From Neosynechococcus sphagnicola sy1 (lineage in GTDB: Bacteria > Cyanobacteriota > Cyanobacteriia > Neosynechococcales > Neosynechococcaceae): DNA of 64,000 nt. The notes beneath the pieces are model-generated. The model searched no databases. It saw only the letters and a list, made by a program, of their open reading frames with translations, and had not been told where the DNA came from. The translations under genes were made by a program, and so were the position numbers. Shown here in pieces: positions 38,152 through 47,750 of the stretch (within the stretch, counting starts at the first letter, position 1; each line of letters begins with the position of its first letter). The DNA is taken from positions 1 to 64,000 of the forward strand of contig NZ_JJML01000042.1 of the NCBI RefSeq assembly GCF_000775285.1, in the 5' to 3' direction.

Positions 38152-38991
38152 CTATTGAAGGGCGCAACAGGAGATTAAAGGTTCCGCAGTAATTTTGTCT
38201 AGCTTGACTGAATTCAATAAATCTGTCCAGTCAGCCGCTAGAATCGGGTCATTGGGCCGGGTACGGCGTAAATCAGCGAGGGCTGTCAAAGCTTCGTACC
38301 AGATCCCCGCCTCTGCATACACCGCTGGGCGTTCATCAGGCTTGGCCTTCAATAAGTTGCTATTCAGTCCCGGACTCGGTTCAATCCGTTGAATCCAGCC
38401 TTCCACGGAGACATTGGCAGAGGGTTCATCAGCATCGCAGACCACGGTGAAATACCAGTGATACTGCTTGCCAACTTCTAAGGGGGACAGGACACCCGTA
38501 TCTGGCAAGGTAAAACTTACAATGCCATTGGTACCTTTCAAGGGCATCATGGTTTTGTAAATTTCTTTGTAGTTCTGATCTTGCAAAATAAATTCAGCGG
38601 TAGTTGCGGTGGTGGTGGGCACATAAATAAACAGTGTTGGGAAGCCCACTGTGGTGTATCCCAAGTTTGTGGTCGGCATCAGGGCGGTCAGTTTCTTCCC
38701 CGGTGAGGGATCAACCGAAGCTGAAACTGGAGAACAGCCACCACGAGCCGCCCCACCTTCTCGGCTTCCGGGAGCACCTCGGTCTGGGAGGCGAAAGACC
38801 ACCCGACGACTTCTGAGGGCCAGGTTCGTTGAGGACGGGGTGACAGACAGGTGGGTTGCACCAAGAGATGCCCCCGGATTAGCCTCAGCTGGGTAGGTCT
38901 CGACAACAGACAAGGAGGTAAAGCAGGTCAGTGCCAGGATTGTGGTGAAAGACTTTAAATAGGAGGGAGCTTGAGAACTTCGACACTTCAT
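38152..38991 (-). CDS. DUF928 exported protein
   Basis: A 279-residue protein with a signal peptide (FTTILALTCFTSLSVVETYP, then AEANPG). The family pattern is clear: FRLPDRGAPGSREGGAARGG with a nearby Cys (CSPVSAS), LTALMPTTNLGYTTVGFPTL, LGKQYHWYF-like strand, second Cys in VVCDADEPSANVSVEGWIQR, and a helical tail ALTALADLRRTRPNDPILAA. This is the cyanobacterial DUF928 family, function unknown. The start at MKCRSSQAP was preferred because it places the signal peptide at the N-terminus. It is 159 bases upstream of the CHASE2 kinase and may supply or transmit its periplasmic signal, which is inference. Confidence 0.8.
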   Translation of the reverse strand: MKCRSSQAPSYLKSFTTILALTCFTSLSVVETYPAEANPGASLGATHLSVTPSSTNLALRSRRVVFRLPDRGAPGSREGGAARGGCSPVSASVDPSPGKKLTALMPTTNLGYTTVGFPTLFIYVPTTTATTAEFILQDQNYKEIYKTMMPLKGTNGIVSFTLPDTGVLSPLEVGKQYHWYFTVVCDADEPSANVSVEGWIQRIEPSPGLNSNLLKAKPDERPAVYAEAGIWYEALTALADLRRTRPNDPILAADWTDLLNSVKLDKITAEPLISCCALQ

Positions 38992-39180
38992 CTCTGGTAT
39001 CCTCTTGACGGGAGAGCAGCAATCTTTCAAAGCCATACTAGCCTCAACAATTCGTGTTAGGGGCGAGTATTACTTACAAGTTAAATAACTAAAATTACGC
39101 AATAAACGGGAGAATGATAACTAACGGGACGCGGGAGTTTACCGAGTCTTAACCTGCCTAAATCTATCGAATTTTGGCCG

Positions 39181-40057
39181 TTGCTACCTCGCCAAGACAC
39201 CCCACAACTCAGTACTGAAAACCTTGGCACCGGTTGGCAGGGGAGTCTCGATCTGCGCTTTGGCCGTAAAGGCAATGAGACGCAGCTGATCCATGCCTAT
39301 ACCCAGGCTCCCCTGAAAATTCAGCGTCCCTTTTATCCGGAAGGAACTGACGTTTGCCATGGTGTGCTTTTACATACAGCGGGGGGGATGGTAGGGGGCG
39401 ATCGCCTGTCCATGACCCTCCAGCTAGAACCCCAGGCCCATGCCTTGATCACAACTGTAGCAGCCAACAAGATTTATCGCAGCAATGGATTAGCTGCCCA
39501 GCAAGTTCTTCAGATCCAGGTTGCAGAAGGGGCTTGCCTGGAGTGGCTCCCCCAGGAAACGATTGTCTTCAGTGGGGCAGATTTTCGTCAACAGGCTCGC
39601 ATTGAACTTGCACCCCAGGCCACCTGGATTGGCTGGGAAATTACCCGTTTGGGGCGGACTGCCAGCGGTGAGCAGTTTACCCAGGGAACCTGGCAGAATT
39701 GCACCGAAGTCTGGCAACAGGGGCGACCCCTTTGGATCGACCCCCAGCGCCTTGCAGGGGGGGTAACCGCTGTTGAGGGTCGAGAATGGATTGGCGGGAT
39801 GTTCTGTAGTTGGCAGCATGGCGATGGTTGGGCAAATGGTGTCCCCAGCGTTGGTTGCCCAAGCTCGCGACCTCTGGCAGCATCACGACCCATCCCAAGG
39901 GGAAATCGGGGTGACTCGTCTGCTAACGGGGATGCTGTGTCGATATCGGGGAGCTTCAACCTTGGAAGCCAAGACATGGTTTGTGGCGGTGTGGGATCTG
40001 CTACGATGCGCTCTTTGGGGACGACGTGCCTGCCGCCCTAGAGTTTGGCCGCTCTGA
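39181..40057 (+). pseudogene. ureD: urease accessory protein UreD, frameshifted
   Basis: UreD binds the urease apoenzyme and channels nickel during activation. The first frame has the family start FGRKGNETQL, YTQAPLKIQRPFYPEG, CHGVLLHTAGGMVGGDRLSM and LEWLPQETIVFSGADFRQQA up to RLAGG. The second frame resumes at PLLRVENGLAGCSVVGSMAM and finishes ALVAQARDLW, LLTGMLCRYRGASTLEA and RACRPRVWPL, all typical of the UreD C-terminus. The frames join between about 39756 and 39775 (beside a G7 run) after removal of one base, giving about 291 residues. TTG at 39181 is the likely start. It opens the ureDABC operon. Confidence 0.85.
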
Positions 40058-40201
40058 ACTGTGGATTCCCTTGGTATTTCCGGCCTGGATGCTGTCGGTA
40101 AACGGTTGTTGATACTGCCAAGGTGGTGTATGTTCATGGACGATGCGCTCAAAGTCTGGGCTAGAAGCAGCCAGGAGCGATGAATCTACACAGGAGTAAG
40201 C

Positions 40202-40504
40202 ATGCAACTTACACCCCAGGAAAAAGACAAGCTACTGATATTTACCGCTGCCCTCCTCGCTGAACGCCGGAAAGCCAAAGGATTAAAGCTCAACTATCCC
40301 GAGGCGATCGCCTATATTACGGCGGCAATTTTAGAAGGTGCCCGAGAAGGGCAAACGGTTGCCGAACTGATGACCTATGGCACCACGCTCTTAACCCGTG
40401 AAGATGTCATGGTCGGGATTCCAGAAATGATTCACGAGGTACAAGTCGAGGGAACTTTCCCCGATGGTACGAAGTTGGTAACGGTTCATGCCCCCATTCG
40501 TTAA
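40202..40504 (+). CDS. ureA: urease gamma subunit
   Basis: A 100-residue protein starting [20 protein letters not shown], with [20 protein letters not shown] and [20 protein letters not shown], the full-length gamma subunit of urease. It assembles with UreB and UreC as a trimer of heterotrimers that hydrolyses urea to ammonia and CO2. A CAGGAG ribosome-binding site precedes the ATG. It lies 144 bases after ureD in the same direction and is undamaged. Confidence 0.97.
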   Translation: MQLTPQEKDKLLIFTAALLAERRKAKGLKLNYPEAIAYITAAILEGAREGQTVAELMTYGTTLLTREDVMVGIPEMIHEVQVEGTFPDGTKLVTVHAPIR

Positions 40505-40571
40505 CCGTGGGTCTAAGGCTAGGAGGTTCGCTCCGCAGGTATTGTTGATTTTTTAGCGGTGAGGTGCTGCC

Positions 40572-40877
40572 ATGATTCCAGGGGAACTGATGGTTGAAGC
40601 GGGAGAAATTGAACTGAATGCAGGTAGGCCAACGGTTCAACTCTCGGTGGCTAATACGGGCGATCGCCCGATTCAGGTGGGGTCTCACTTCCACTTTTAT
40701 GAGGTCAACAACGCCCTGATCTTTGACCGTGAAGCTGCCCGAGGAATGCGACTTGACATTCCCGCAGGAACCGCCGTGCGCTTTGAACCTGGAGATCAGC
40801 GAGACGTTACATTAGTGGGTCTCGTCGGTAGTCGCCAAGTCTATGGCTTCAATGGCAAGATCAACGGTTTTTTATGA
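40572..40877 (+). CDS. ureB: urease beta subunit
   Basis: A 101-residue protein starting [20 protein letters not shown] and containing the near-invariant [15 protein letters not shown] and [15 protein letters not shown], ending [11 protein letters not shown]. This is a full-length UreB. It is encoded 67 bases after ureA. Its TGA overlaps the ATG of a 45-codon reading frame described separately. Confidence 0.97.
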   Translation: MIPGELMVEAGEIELNAGRPTVQLSVANTGDRPIQVGSHFHFYEVNNALIFDREAARGMRLDIPAGTAVRFEPGDQRDVTLVGLVGSRQVYGFNGKINGFL

Positions 40878-41011
40878 CCCGCAAGAATAGCGTCGGTGAA
40901 TTCGCACGGTACCTTGACGATAGTGGCAGTCCAAAACCTGATCCAAATGATGCGGCTTCCTCCTTCGCATTCTTCCTTCGCAATGGGTGGTGTCCTCAAG
41001 TTATCTACTAA
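40874..41011 (+). CDS. small ORF between ureB and ureC
   Basis: A 45-codon frame beginning [20 protein letters not shown] and ending [14 protein letters not shown]. Its ATG overlaps the ureB stop as ATGA, the classic arrangement for coupled translation, and it occupies most of the unusually long 160-base ureB-ureC gap. Hydrophilic N-terminal half, aromatic C-terminal half, no recognised motif. It may be a real microprotein, a remnant of a longer gene, or chance. No separate ribosome-binding site was seen. Confidence 0.3.
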   Translation: MTRKNSVGEFARYLDDSGSPKPDPNDAASSFAFFLRNGWCPQVIY

Positions 41012-41037
41012 TAAAAATCAATATTGCAGGAGCAAGC

Positions 41038-42748
41038 ATGAGTTACAGAATGGATCGCCGCGCCTATGCAGAGACCTTTGGCCCGACGGTGGGCGATCGC
41101 CTGCGCTTAGCCGACACAGAGTTAATCATCGAAGTGGAACAGGATTTCACCACCTATGGGGATGAAGTCAAATTTGGCGGTGGCAAGGTGATCCGGGATG
41201 GCATGGGACAGTCCCCCATTGCCAATGGAGAAGGGGCGGTGGATTTGGTGATCACCAATGCCCTGATTCTGGATTGGTGGGGCATTGTCAAAGCCGATGT
41301 CGGCATTAAAGCAGGGCGGATCGTGAAGATTGGCAAGGCTGGCAATCCCTATATTCAAGACAAGATTGATATTGTCATTGGCCCCGGCACCGAAGCCCTG
41401 GCCGGGGAAGGCATGATCCTCACCGCAGGGGGCATCGATAGCCATATTCACTTTATCTGCCCCCAACAAATTGAGGTTGCAATCGCCTCGGGGGTTACCA
41501 CCCTGATTGGCGGCGGCACTGGCCCTGCCACGGGCACCAATGCGACGACCTGTACGCCAGGGCCTTGGAACCTTTACCGGATGCTACAAGCTGCCGAAGC
41601 CTTTCCGGTGAACTTAGGATTTCTGGGCAAGGGCAACAGTGGTCAACCCCAGGGTCTCAATGAACAGATCGAGGCGGGGGCCATAGGTCTGAAGCTCCAC
41701 GAAGACTGGGGTACGACTCCAGCCGCCATTGACACCTGCTTAGGGGTTGCCGATGCCTATGATGTCCAGGTCGCGATTCACACGGACACCTTAAATGAAG
41801 CAGGGTTTGTCGAAGATACCATTGCTGCCTTTAAGGGCCGCACCATCCATGCCTATCACACGGAAGGGGCGGGGGGGGTCCATGCTCCAGACATCATTAA
41901 AGTCTGTGGTCAGTCCCATGTGTTGCCCTCCTCCACCAATCCCACCCGTCCCTACACCCGTAATACCCTCGACGAGCACCTGGATATGCTGATGGTGTGT
42001 CATCATCTTGATCCATCCATTGCTGAAGATGTGGCCTTTGCAGAGTCGCGGATTCGTCGGGAAACCATTGCAGCGGAAGATATTCTCCATGACTTGGGAG
42101 CCTTTAGTATGATTGCCTCCGACTCCCAGGCCATGGGACGGGTGGGGGAGGTGATTATTCGTACCTGGCAAACGGGTCACAAAATGAAGGTGCAGCGGGG
42201 AGCCTTGGCTCCAGATAGTAGCCGCAATGATAATTTCCGCGCCAAGCGTTACATTGCCAAGTACACGATTAATCCAGCAATCACCCATGGGATTGCCCAA
42301 CACGTTGGCTCTGTGGAAGTGGGAAAACTGGCCGATCTTTGTCTCTGGCGTCCGGCTTTCTTTGGCGTTAAACCCGAGGTGGTGCTCAAGGGAGGGCTGA
42401 TTGCCTGGTCCCAAATGGGGGATGCCAATGCCAGTATTCCAACCCCCCAACCGGTTCACATGCGCCCGATGTTTGGCAGCTTTGGGGGGGGCGATCGCCG
42501 CCACATCCCTGACCTTTGTTTCCCAGGCTGCCCTGTCGCGGGGGATTCCTGAGCAGTTAGGATTGCAGAAACTTGCCGTAGCGGTCTCGGGAACGCGGCA
42601 GATTAGCAAACGAGAGATGAAGCTGAACACGGCGCTACCCCAGATGGAGGTCGATGCTGAGACCTATGAAGTCAGAGCTGATGGCGAACTGCTCACCTGT
42701 GAACCCGCCACCGTCTTACCGATGGCGCAACGCTATTTTCTGTTCTAG
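41038..42748 (+). pseudogene. ureC: urease alpha subunit, frameshifted at a G8 run
   Basis: The catalytic subunit of urease. Nickel ligands and active-site residues are all visible: [13 protein letters not shown] (first His pair), [10 protein letters not shown] (carbamylated Lys), [29 protein letters not shown] (His), and the flap [20 protein letters not shown]. The first frame runs to [10 protein letters not shown] and then goes astray at eight G's (42484-42491); the second gives [20 protein letters not shown] through [20 protein letters not shown] and QRYFLF, the normal C-terminus. Seven G's would give an intact protein of about 569 residues. GCAGGAGCA lies before the ATG at 41038. The maturation genes ureE, ureF and ureG are not in this window. 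Confidence 0.92.
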
Positions 42749-42805
42749 GGAGCTGTCAAGAAGGGTTGCACTTGCCAGGGTTAGAGTCGGGAATGCGAGA
42801 AGGAA

Positions 42806-44992
42806 TTAGGGTTGCAGGGTTTTCAGCAGGGTGATGATCTGTTCATACTGGGTTCGATTTTTCTGTTGCACATAGAGATTAGCCGCCCGTTTTAAGTCCG
42901 CAATGCCACCGGGGCGATCGCCTAACTCTGCTCGGAGCATTCCCCGTGCTCCATAGGCTTCGGCATAGTTGGGATTCACTCGCAGGGCTTGGGTGTAGTC
43001 CCCAGCGGCACCCTGATGATCACCATGGTGGGAACGCACTGCCCCGCGATGGTAGTGAGCAACTGCATCTTGAGGATGCAGGCGAATTGCTTGGGTGAAA
43101 TCTGCGATCGCCCCATTGCGATCCCGCAGCTGCTCCCGTACCTGTCCTCGACCCACATAGGCGCGAACCAAATTTGGATTCAGCCGTAGGGCCTGACTAT
43201 AGTCCTGTCCGGCTCCCGGATAGTCTCCCAGGGATTGGCGGATATTGCCGCGATGGTAATAGACAGTGGCATGGTTGGGGTTGAGCCGCAGCGCCTGGTT
43301 ATAGTCGCTAAAGGCTCCACGGTGATCCCCCAAGTGAAACCGCGACACCCCCCGATTGCAGTAAGCCTCGGCATAGTTGGGATTCAATTGCAGGGCCTGA
43401 TTGTAGTCGGAGATCGCTCCTTGAAGATCCGCCAGAAAATGACGTGTCAGCCCCCGGGTGTTGAAGGTAATCACGGACTTGGGGTTCAACTGCAAGGCAC
43501 GGCTGTAATCTTCGAGGGCACCCTGGTAGTCTCGCAACTGAGCCCGAGCCAACCCCCGATTGTAGTAAGCTTCGGGCTGAGTTGGGTCAAGCATTAGTGC
43601 GTGGGTTGAATCTTCCACGGCCCCCTTGTAGTCTCGCAGTCGGTGGCGAATTAAACTCCGAAAACTGTAGGCATCGGCAAATCCGGGATCGATAAAAATT
43701 GCCTGGGTGTAGTCTTCCAGTGCGGCCTGCCAATTCCCCACCTGAGCCTGGGCAAAGCCTCGGTTGCGATAGACCTCTGTATAGCTGGGAGCAATTTGCA
43801 ATACCCGATCAAAGTCGGCGATCGCCCCCCGATAGTCCTGGCGATAAATTTTTTCCATGCCCTGGTCGTAGATCGGCTGCACGATCTCCTGCAGGGGCAA
43901 CGTTTCCAAGACTGGGATTACAGGTTGAGGCAGCGGTAGAGGTACCACAGACTTCCAGACCCGAATTGTGGCATCCCAGCTCCCCGATAGGCAGGTCTGT
44001 CCATCTCGACTCAAGGCTACGGCAGCGACGACATCGGTATGCCCTGTGAGGGTTTCTAAGATCTGCCGTTCTCTCAAATCCCAGATTTTCACCGTTGTGT
44101 CCCAACTGCCACTGGCCAAGAGTTGGCGTTGGGGAGAGCAACTGACCGCTGCAACGGTATCAGTATGCCCAGCCAGGATGGCAAGAGGTTCCCTGGCGGG
44201 CAGATCCCACACCCGCACCATCCGATCAGCCCCGGCACTGATGAAACGATGGGGATCGTCGGTAAAAATGACGCTATGCACCCCCTGCTCTGTCCCCGTT
44301 AGGGTGCTCAGAAGCTTCCCTGTTTTGGCTGACCAGAGCTTGATGGTGCCGTCGTCACTTCCACTGGCGATGGTTTGACCATCGGGGCTAAAGGCAACGG
44401 CCTGGACATCCTGACTATGTCCCGAAAGGGGAAACAGCAGCTCAGAACTTGCCAGACTCCAGAGTTCCAATTCCTCACCCACAAGACCCACGGCTAGTCG
44501 CTTAGCATCAGGGCTGAGAGCGGTGGCAATTATCCGACTGGTATAGATCGGCAGGGTATCTAGTAAATCTCCCGTCGTGGGCTGCCACAGCTTCACAGTG
44601 CGATCCCAACTACCGCTGATCAGGAGCTGTCCGTCGGCACTAAAGGCAACGGAGGTGACATAATCGGAATGGCCACTGAGGGTGCGGAGCAGTTCCCCAC
44701 TGTCTCGGTTCCACAGCTTCACGGTGCGATCAAAGCTGCCACTGGCAATCATCTGATCGTCGGGACTGATGGCAACGGCACTTACCTGCTTGAGATGCCC
44801 GCTGAGGGTCTGAAGACATTGCCAAGCAGAGTTCTTGGCATCGGTTACCTCCCCAGGGACAGGGGTGTCTAAGAGCCAGAGCTGTTCCAGTTGCTGTGCC
44901 AAATCCAAGCCACGCTGAACTAACTCAGTGCGCAACTTAACCAGCGCCCGACTGCCTGACGGAACGATAATGCCATCTTGCTTTGCACCCAT
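42806..44992 (-). CDS. WD40-TPR repeat protein
   Basis: A 728-residue scaffold-type protein. After about 60 residues (MGAKQDGIIVPSGSRALVKL) come seven WD40 blades to about residue 355 (TLSGHLKQVSAVAISPDDQM, ASGSFDRTVKLWNRDSGELL, LSGHSQDVQAVAFSPDGQTI and others), enough for one beta-propeller. The C-terminal half, from about residue 380, consists of roughly ten TPRs (GAIADFDRVLQIAPSYTEVY, GALEDYSRALQLNPKSVITF). The start was taken at this Met, because upstream codons look random. No enzyme or membrane segment is present. Proteins of this build mediate protein-protein contacts; no partner can be deduced. Head-to-head with ftsW. Confidence 0.85.
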   Translation of the reverse strand: MGAKQDGIIVPSGSRALVKLRTELVQRGLDLAQQLEQLWLLDTPVPGEVTDAKNSAWQCLQTLSGHLKQVSAVAISPDDQMIASGSFDRTVKLWNRDSGELLRTLSGHSDYVTSVAFSADGQLLISGSWDRTVKLWQPTTGDLLDTLPIYTSRIIATALSPDAKRLAVGLVGEELELWSLASSELLFPLSGHSQDVQAVAFSPDGQTIASGSDDGTIKLWSAKTGKLLSTLTGTEQGVHSVIFTDDPHRFISAGADRMVRVWDLPAREPLAILAGHTDTVAAVSCSPQRQLLASGSWDTTVKIWDLRERQILETLTGHTDVVAAVALSRDGQTCLSGSWDATIRVWKSVVPLPLPQPVIPVLETLPLQEIVQPIYDQGMEKIYRQDYRGAIADFDRVLQIAPSYTEVYRNRGFAQAQVGNWQAALEDYTQAIFIDPGFADAYSFRSLIRHRLRDYKGAVEDSTHALMLDPTQPEAYYNRGLARAQLRDYQGALEDYSRALQLNPKSVITFNTRGLTRHFLADLQGAISDYNQALQLNPNYAEAYCNRGVSRFHLGDHRGAFSDYNQALRLNPNHATVYYHRGNIRQSLGDYPGAGQDYSQALRLNPNLVRAYVGRGQVREQLRDRNGAIADFTQAIRLHPQDAVAHYHRGAVRSHHGDHQGAAGDYTQALRVNPNYAEAYGARGMLRAELGDRPGGIADLKRAANLYVQQKNRTQYEQIITLLKTLQP

Positions 44993-45269
44993 GAAGCTAC
45001 CAATGCCATGCCAGGAAAGCAGGGGGCAAAGTCCTGTCAGTATTCTGACAGTAAATGCTGGCCGGAACAACTCTGCTACAGTCAGGCGCGGTAGATTTTC
45101 GGATCTGCCTTGGGTGATCTTCCCCTCCATGCCTCAGTTAGCTGGCGGGTCATCGGCATACTTTTCGGAACTAATTCCGGATTTTACGTCTCTGAGGGTA
45201 GTGATCCGGAGCCATTCCGGTTTATTGTGAACCCCATCTGGTCGTTTCAGCGATGTCCCGGTTGCTGCT

Positions 45270-46481
45270 GTGAATCTGCGCTACTTGATTCCCTTTTTTG
45301 ACTCTTCAATTCAGGAATGGGCTTTAGAAGCTCGACTCCTACGATGGTTGACCTTCCTATGGTTGCTGGTGGGGGTCGTGATTTTATTCTCAGCCTCCTA
45401 CGCGATCGCGGATGTTGGCTATGGAGACGGTCTGTACTATGTCAAACGTCAGCTGATCTGGATTGGGATTGGTCTGGTTGGGTTTCAGTTGCTGGTCAAC
45501 TTTCCTCTGCGCTACATCTTACGGCTGACCCCCGCCGCGATCTTGCTCCTGTTGGGGCTAATTCTCGCCACCTATCTGCCAGGAATTGGTCAAACCGTCA
45601 ACGGGGCTACCCGTTGGATCTCCTTGGGTCCCTTTCCCCTGCAACCCTCGGAATTAATTAAGCCGTTTCTGGTCTTGCAAGCGGCTTCTCTGTTTGGTCA
45701 GTGGTATCGCCTGACTTGGACAACCCGTTTTGCCTGGTTGGGGGTTTTTGGTCTGATTCTCTTGGGGATTTTGCTCCAACCCAACCTCAGTACCACCGCC
45801 CTGTGCGGTATTACCCTCTGGTTGATTGCCCTAGCTGGGGGGTTACCCTACTCCTATTTGGCGACCACAGGCATGGGAGGGCTAATGTTGGGCACCCTCA
45901 GTATTACCTTCCGGGAGTACCAACGACGACGGGTGATGTCGTTCTTAAATCCTTGGGCAGACCCCGCCCAAGATGGCTATCAATTGATTCAAAGCTTGCT
46001 GGCAGTTGGTTCGGGTGGAGCCTGGGGCACGGGCTTTGGCCTCTCACAGCAGAAGCTATTTTACCTGCCGATTCAATACACCGACTTCATTTTTGCGGTG
46101 TTTGCCGAAGAGTTTGGCTTTATGGGCTGTCTGTTGTTATTCAGCCTGTTGGCTGTCTACGGCACCCTATCGATCTGGGTGGCCCAAAAAGCAGAGCAGC
46201 CCGTGTATCGGCTGGTGGCGATCGGTGCCATGCTGCTGCTGGTGGGGCAGTCCCTCTTAAACATTGGTGTCGCTACTGGAGCCTTACCGACCACGGGGCT
46301 CCCCTTCCCTTTTCTTAGCTATGGCGGTAGTTCGATGATTGCCAGCTTACTGGTCGCTGGGCTTTTGATTCGCGTAGCTCGGGAGACCAGTCATGCAGAG
46401 ATCGTGCCCCTAAATCAGCCTAGACCTCCCAGTCGCCCGCGGCGCTTCTCCCCCCGTACCCCTTCGATCCAACGCCCCTAG
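45270..46481 (+). CDS. ftsW: cell-division protein FtsW (SEDS glycosyltransferase)
   Basis: A 403-residue membrane protein of the SEDS family that polymerises lipid II at the septum. About ten helices are visible with hallmark motifs GATRWISLGPFPLQPSELIK, LLQPNLSTTALCGITLW, RRVMSFLNPWADPAQDGYQL, LFYLPIQYTDFIFAVFAEEF and LPTTGLPFPFLSYGGSSM. GTG at 45270 is the start. The C-terminal tail is basic and Pro-rich (RPPSRPRRFSPRTPSIQRP). FtsW is preferred over RodA on overall similarity to cyanobacterial FtsW and the neighbouring ccdA, but the two are close. ccdA follows 103 bases later. Confidence 0.85.
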   Translation: MNLRYLIPFFDSSIQEWALEARLLRWLTFLWLLVGVVILFSASYAIADVGYGDGLYYVKRQLIWIGIGLVGFQLLVNFPLRYILRLTPAAILLLLGLILATYLPGIGQTVNGATRWISLGPFPLQPSELIKPFLVLQAASLFGQWYRLTWTTRFAWLGVFGLILLGILLQPNLSTTALCGITLWLIALAGGLPYSYLATTGMGGLMLGTLSITFREYQRRRVMSFLNPWADPAQDGYQLIQSLLAVGSGGAWGTGFGLSQQKLFYLPIQYTDFIFAVFAEEFGFMGCLLLFSLLAVYGTLSIWVAQKAEQPVYRLVAIGAMLLLVGQSLLNIGVATGALPTTGLPFPFLSYGGSSMIASLLVAGLLIRVARETSHAEIVPLNQPRPPSRPRRFSPRTPSIQRP

Positions 46482-46584
46482 GGGTCTGCTGTTAAAACTT
46501 TTTGGCCATCAACTAAAAGTTAATACGGTGGGAGGTTTGAGCAGTTGGGGGAGGATACTACACTAGAAGTTTGGTGGTGAGATC

Positions 46585-47337
46585 ATGGCCGCTATGTTGG
46601 AAAACTTGCAGACCCAACTCTATCAGCTGGAGCAGTTTGCCAATGGGCTAGTGTCAACACAGTTGACCCATCTTAGCGGCACCAGCATCGGGGTGATTTT
46701 TCTGGCGGGATTATTGACCAGTCTTACCCCCTGCATGCTCTCGATGTTGCCGATTACCATTGGCTACATCGGCGGATATGAGGCACAGAGTCGTGTACAA
46801 GCAGCCATTCAGTCCACCTGGTTTTCCCTGGGATTAGCTACCACCCTAGCCGGATTGGGGCTACTGGCTGTCCTGATTGGCCAGGTTTACGGTCAGGTGG
46901 GAATTGGCTTACCGATTGTCGTCAGCGCGATCGCGATTCTGATGGGGCTGAATTTACTCGAAGCTTTACCATTGCAGTTTCCTGCTTTTGATGGCTTAGG
47001 GTTTATTTCTCCTAATCTGCCACGAGGGGTAAGGTCTTACTTCATGGGTCTCACCTTTGGTCTGGTGGCTTCGCCGTGTAGCACACCAGTATTAGCCTCT
47101 CTCCTAGGCTGGGTGGCAACTACCCATGACCCGTTCCTGGGAGGGGTGTTGCTCTTAGCTTATACAGGGGGTTATTCAGCGCCCCTGATTTTGGCGGGCA
47201 CTTTTACCGTGGCCATCAAGCGATTGCTGGAATTACGGCGCTGGTCTGCTTGGATTACCCCTACAAGTGGAGCCCTCTTGGTTGGATTTGGCGTCTTTTC
47301 GCTCTTGTTACGGCTCCTACCCCCAGGGGGCATTTAG
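46585..47337 (+). CDS. ccdA: thiol:disulfide transporter CcdA
   Basis: A 250-residue, six-helix thylakoid or plasma membrane protein of the CcdA/DsbD-transmembrane family. The two redox cysteines sit in LTSLTPCMLSMLPITIGYIG and GLVASPCSTPVLASLLGW, each next to Pro as in the family. CcdA passes reducing equivalents from cytoplasmic thioredoxin across the membrane to keep apocytochrome c haem-binding cysteines reduced (system II cytochrome c maturation for cytochromes f and c6). ccsA and ccsB, its partners, are not adjacent. GGTGGTGAG lies just before the ATG. Confidence 0.9.
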   Translation: MAAMLENLQTQLYQLEQFANGLVSTQLTHLSGTSIGVIFLAGLLTSLTPCMLSMLPITIGYIGGYEAQSRVQAAIQSTWFSLGLATTLAGLGLLAVLIGQVYGQVGIGLPIVVSAIAILMGLNLLEALPLQFPAFDGLGFISPNLPRGVRSYFMGLTFGLVASPCSTPVLASLLGWVATTHDPFLGGVLLLAYTGGYSAPLILAGTFTVAIKRLLELRRWSAWITPTSGALLVGFGVFSLLLRLLPPGGI

Positions 47338-47750
47338 TTCACTTTAGTGAGATTTCTTGTCATCCCCTGACCATTCTTGTGCCGGAGACATCCCCAGAGT
47401 CTTGGTAAACTTGCGTTCACTGATGGGTTGGATGGTCTGCTTGCCCGATTGGGTCTTGGAACGATGTGCGAATCGAGATCGGCACGGCAGTTTCATGGTT
47501 AGTCAGCGATGATCGGTTAAGTTTCTTGAAATCTATTGACACTAGCAGGCAAATGATTAACTATGCAGGAACGTAAAATTTGATACATTTACATTCATCA
47601 AGTTACTTGTGACGTAGCCACGGATGTCTCTCTGTTTTTTCCTAACTCCTTTTTCTGACTGACAATCAGTCAAGCCTCCAGCTGAACCACTGGTACTCCT
47701 GAAGCATAGAACTAAAATTCAGCACTTACGAATACAGATTTATAAATACT
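47338..47750. other. intergenic stretch, no supported gene
   Basis: The 413 bases between ccdA and the carbonic anhydrase gene contain a 50-codon minus-strand frame (47344-47496, MKLPCRSRFAHRSKTQSG...) without a ribosome-binding site; I do not support it. The second half is AT-rich (for example CATTTACATTCATCAAG near 47588) and probably holds the promoter of the carbonic anhydrase gene. Confidence 0.4.

Noticed and set aside
39037-39180. NtcA nitrogen-control site (GTA-N8-TAC) before ureD
   Set aside because: The region has GTA and TAC triplets but not at the required spacing, so no site is claimed.
41791-42630. A 279-codon open frame antisense to ureC
   Set aside because: ureC is unmistakable on the plus strand; the antisense frame has Gly/His/Asn-rich composition without domain logic.
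47344-47496. A 50-codon minus-strand ORF after ccdA (MKLPCRSRFAHRSK...)
   Set aside because: No ribosome-binding site, basic low-information sequence and no recognised similarity.
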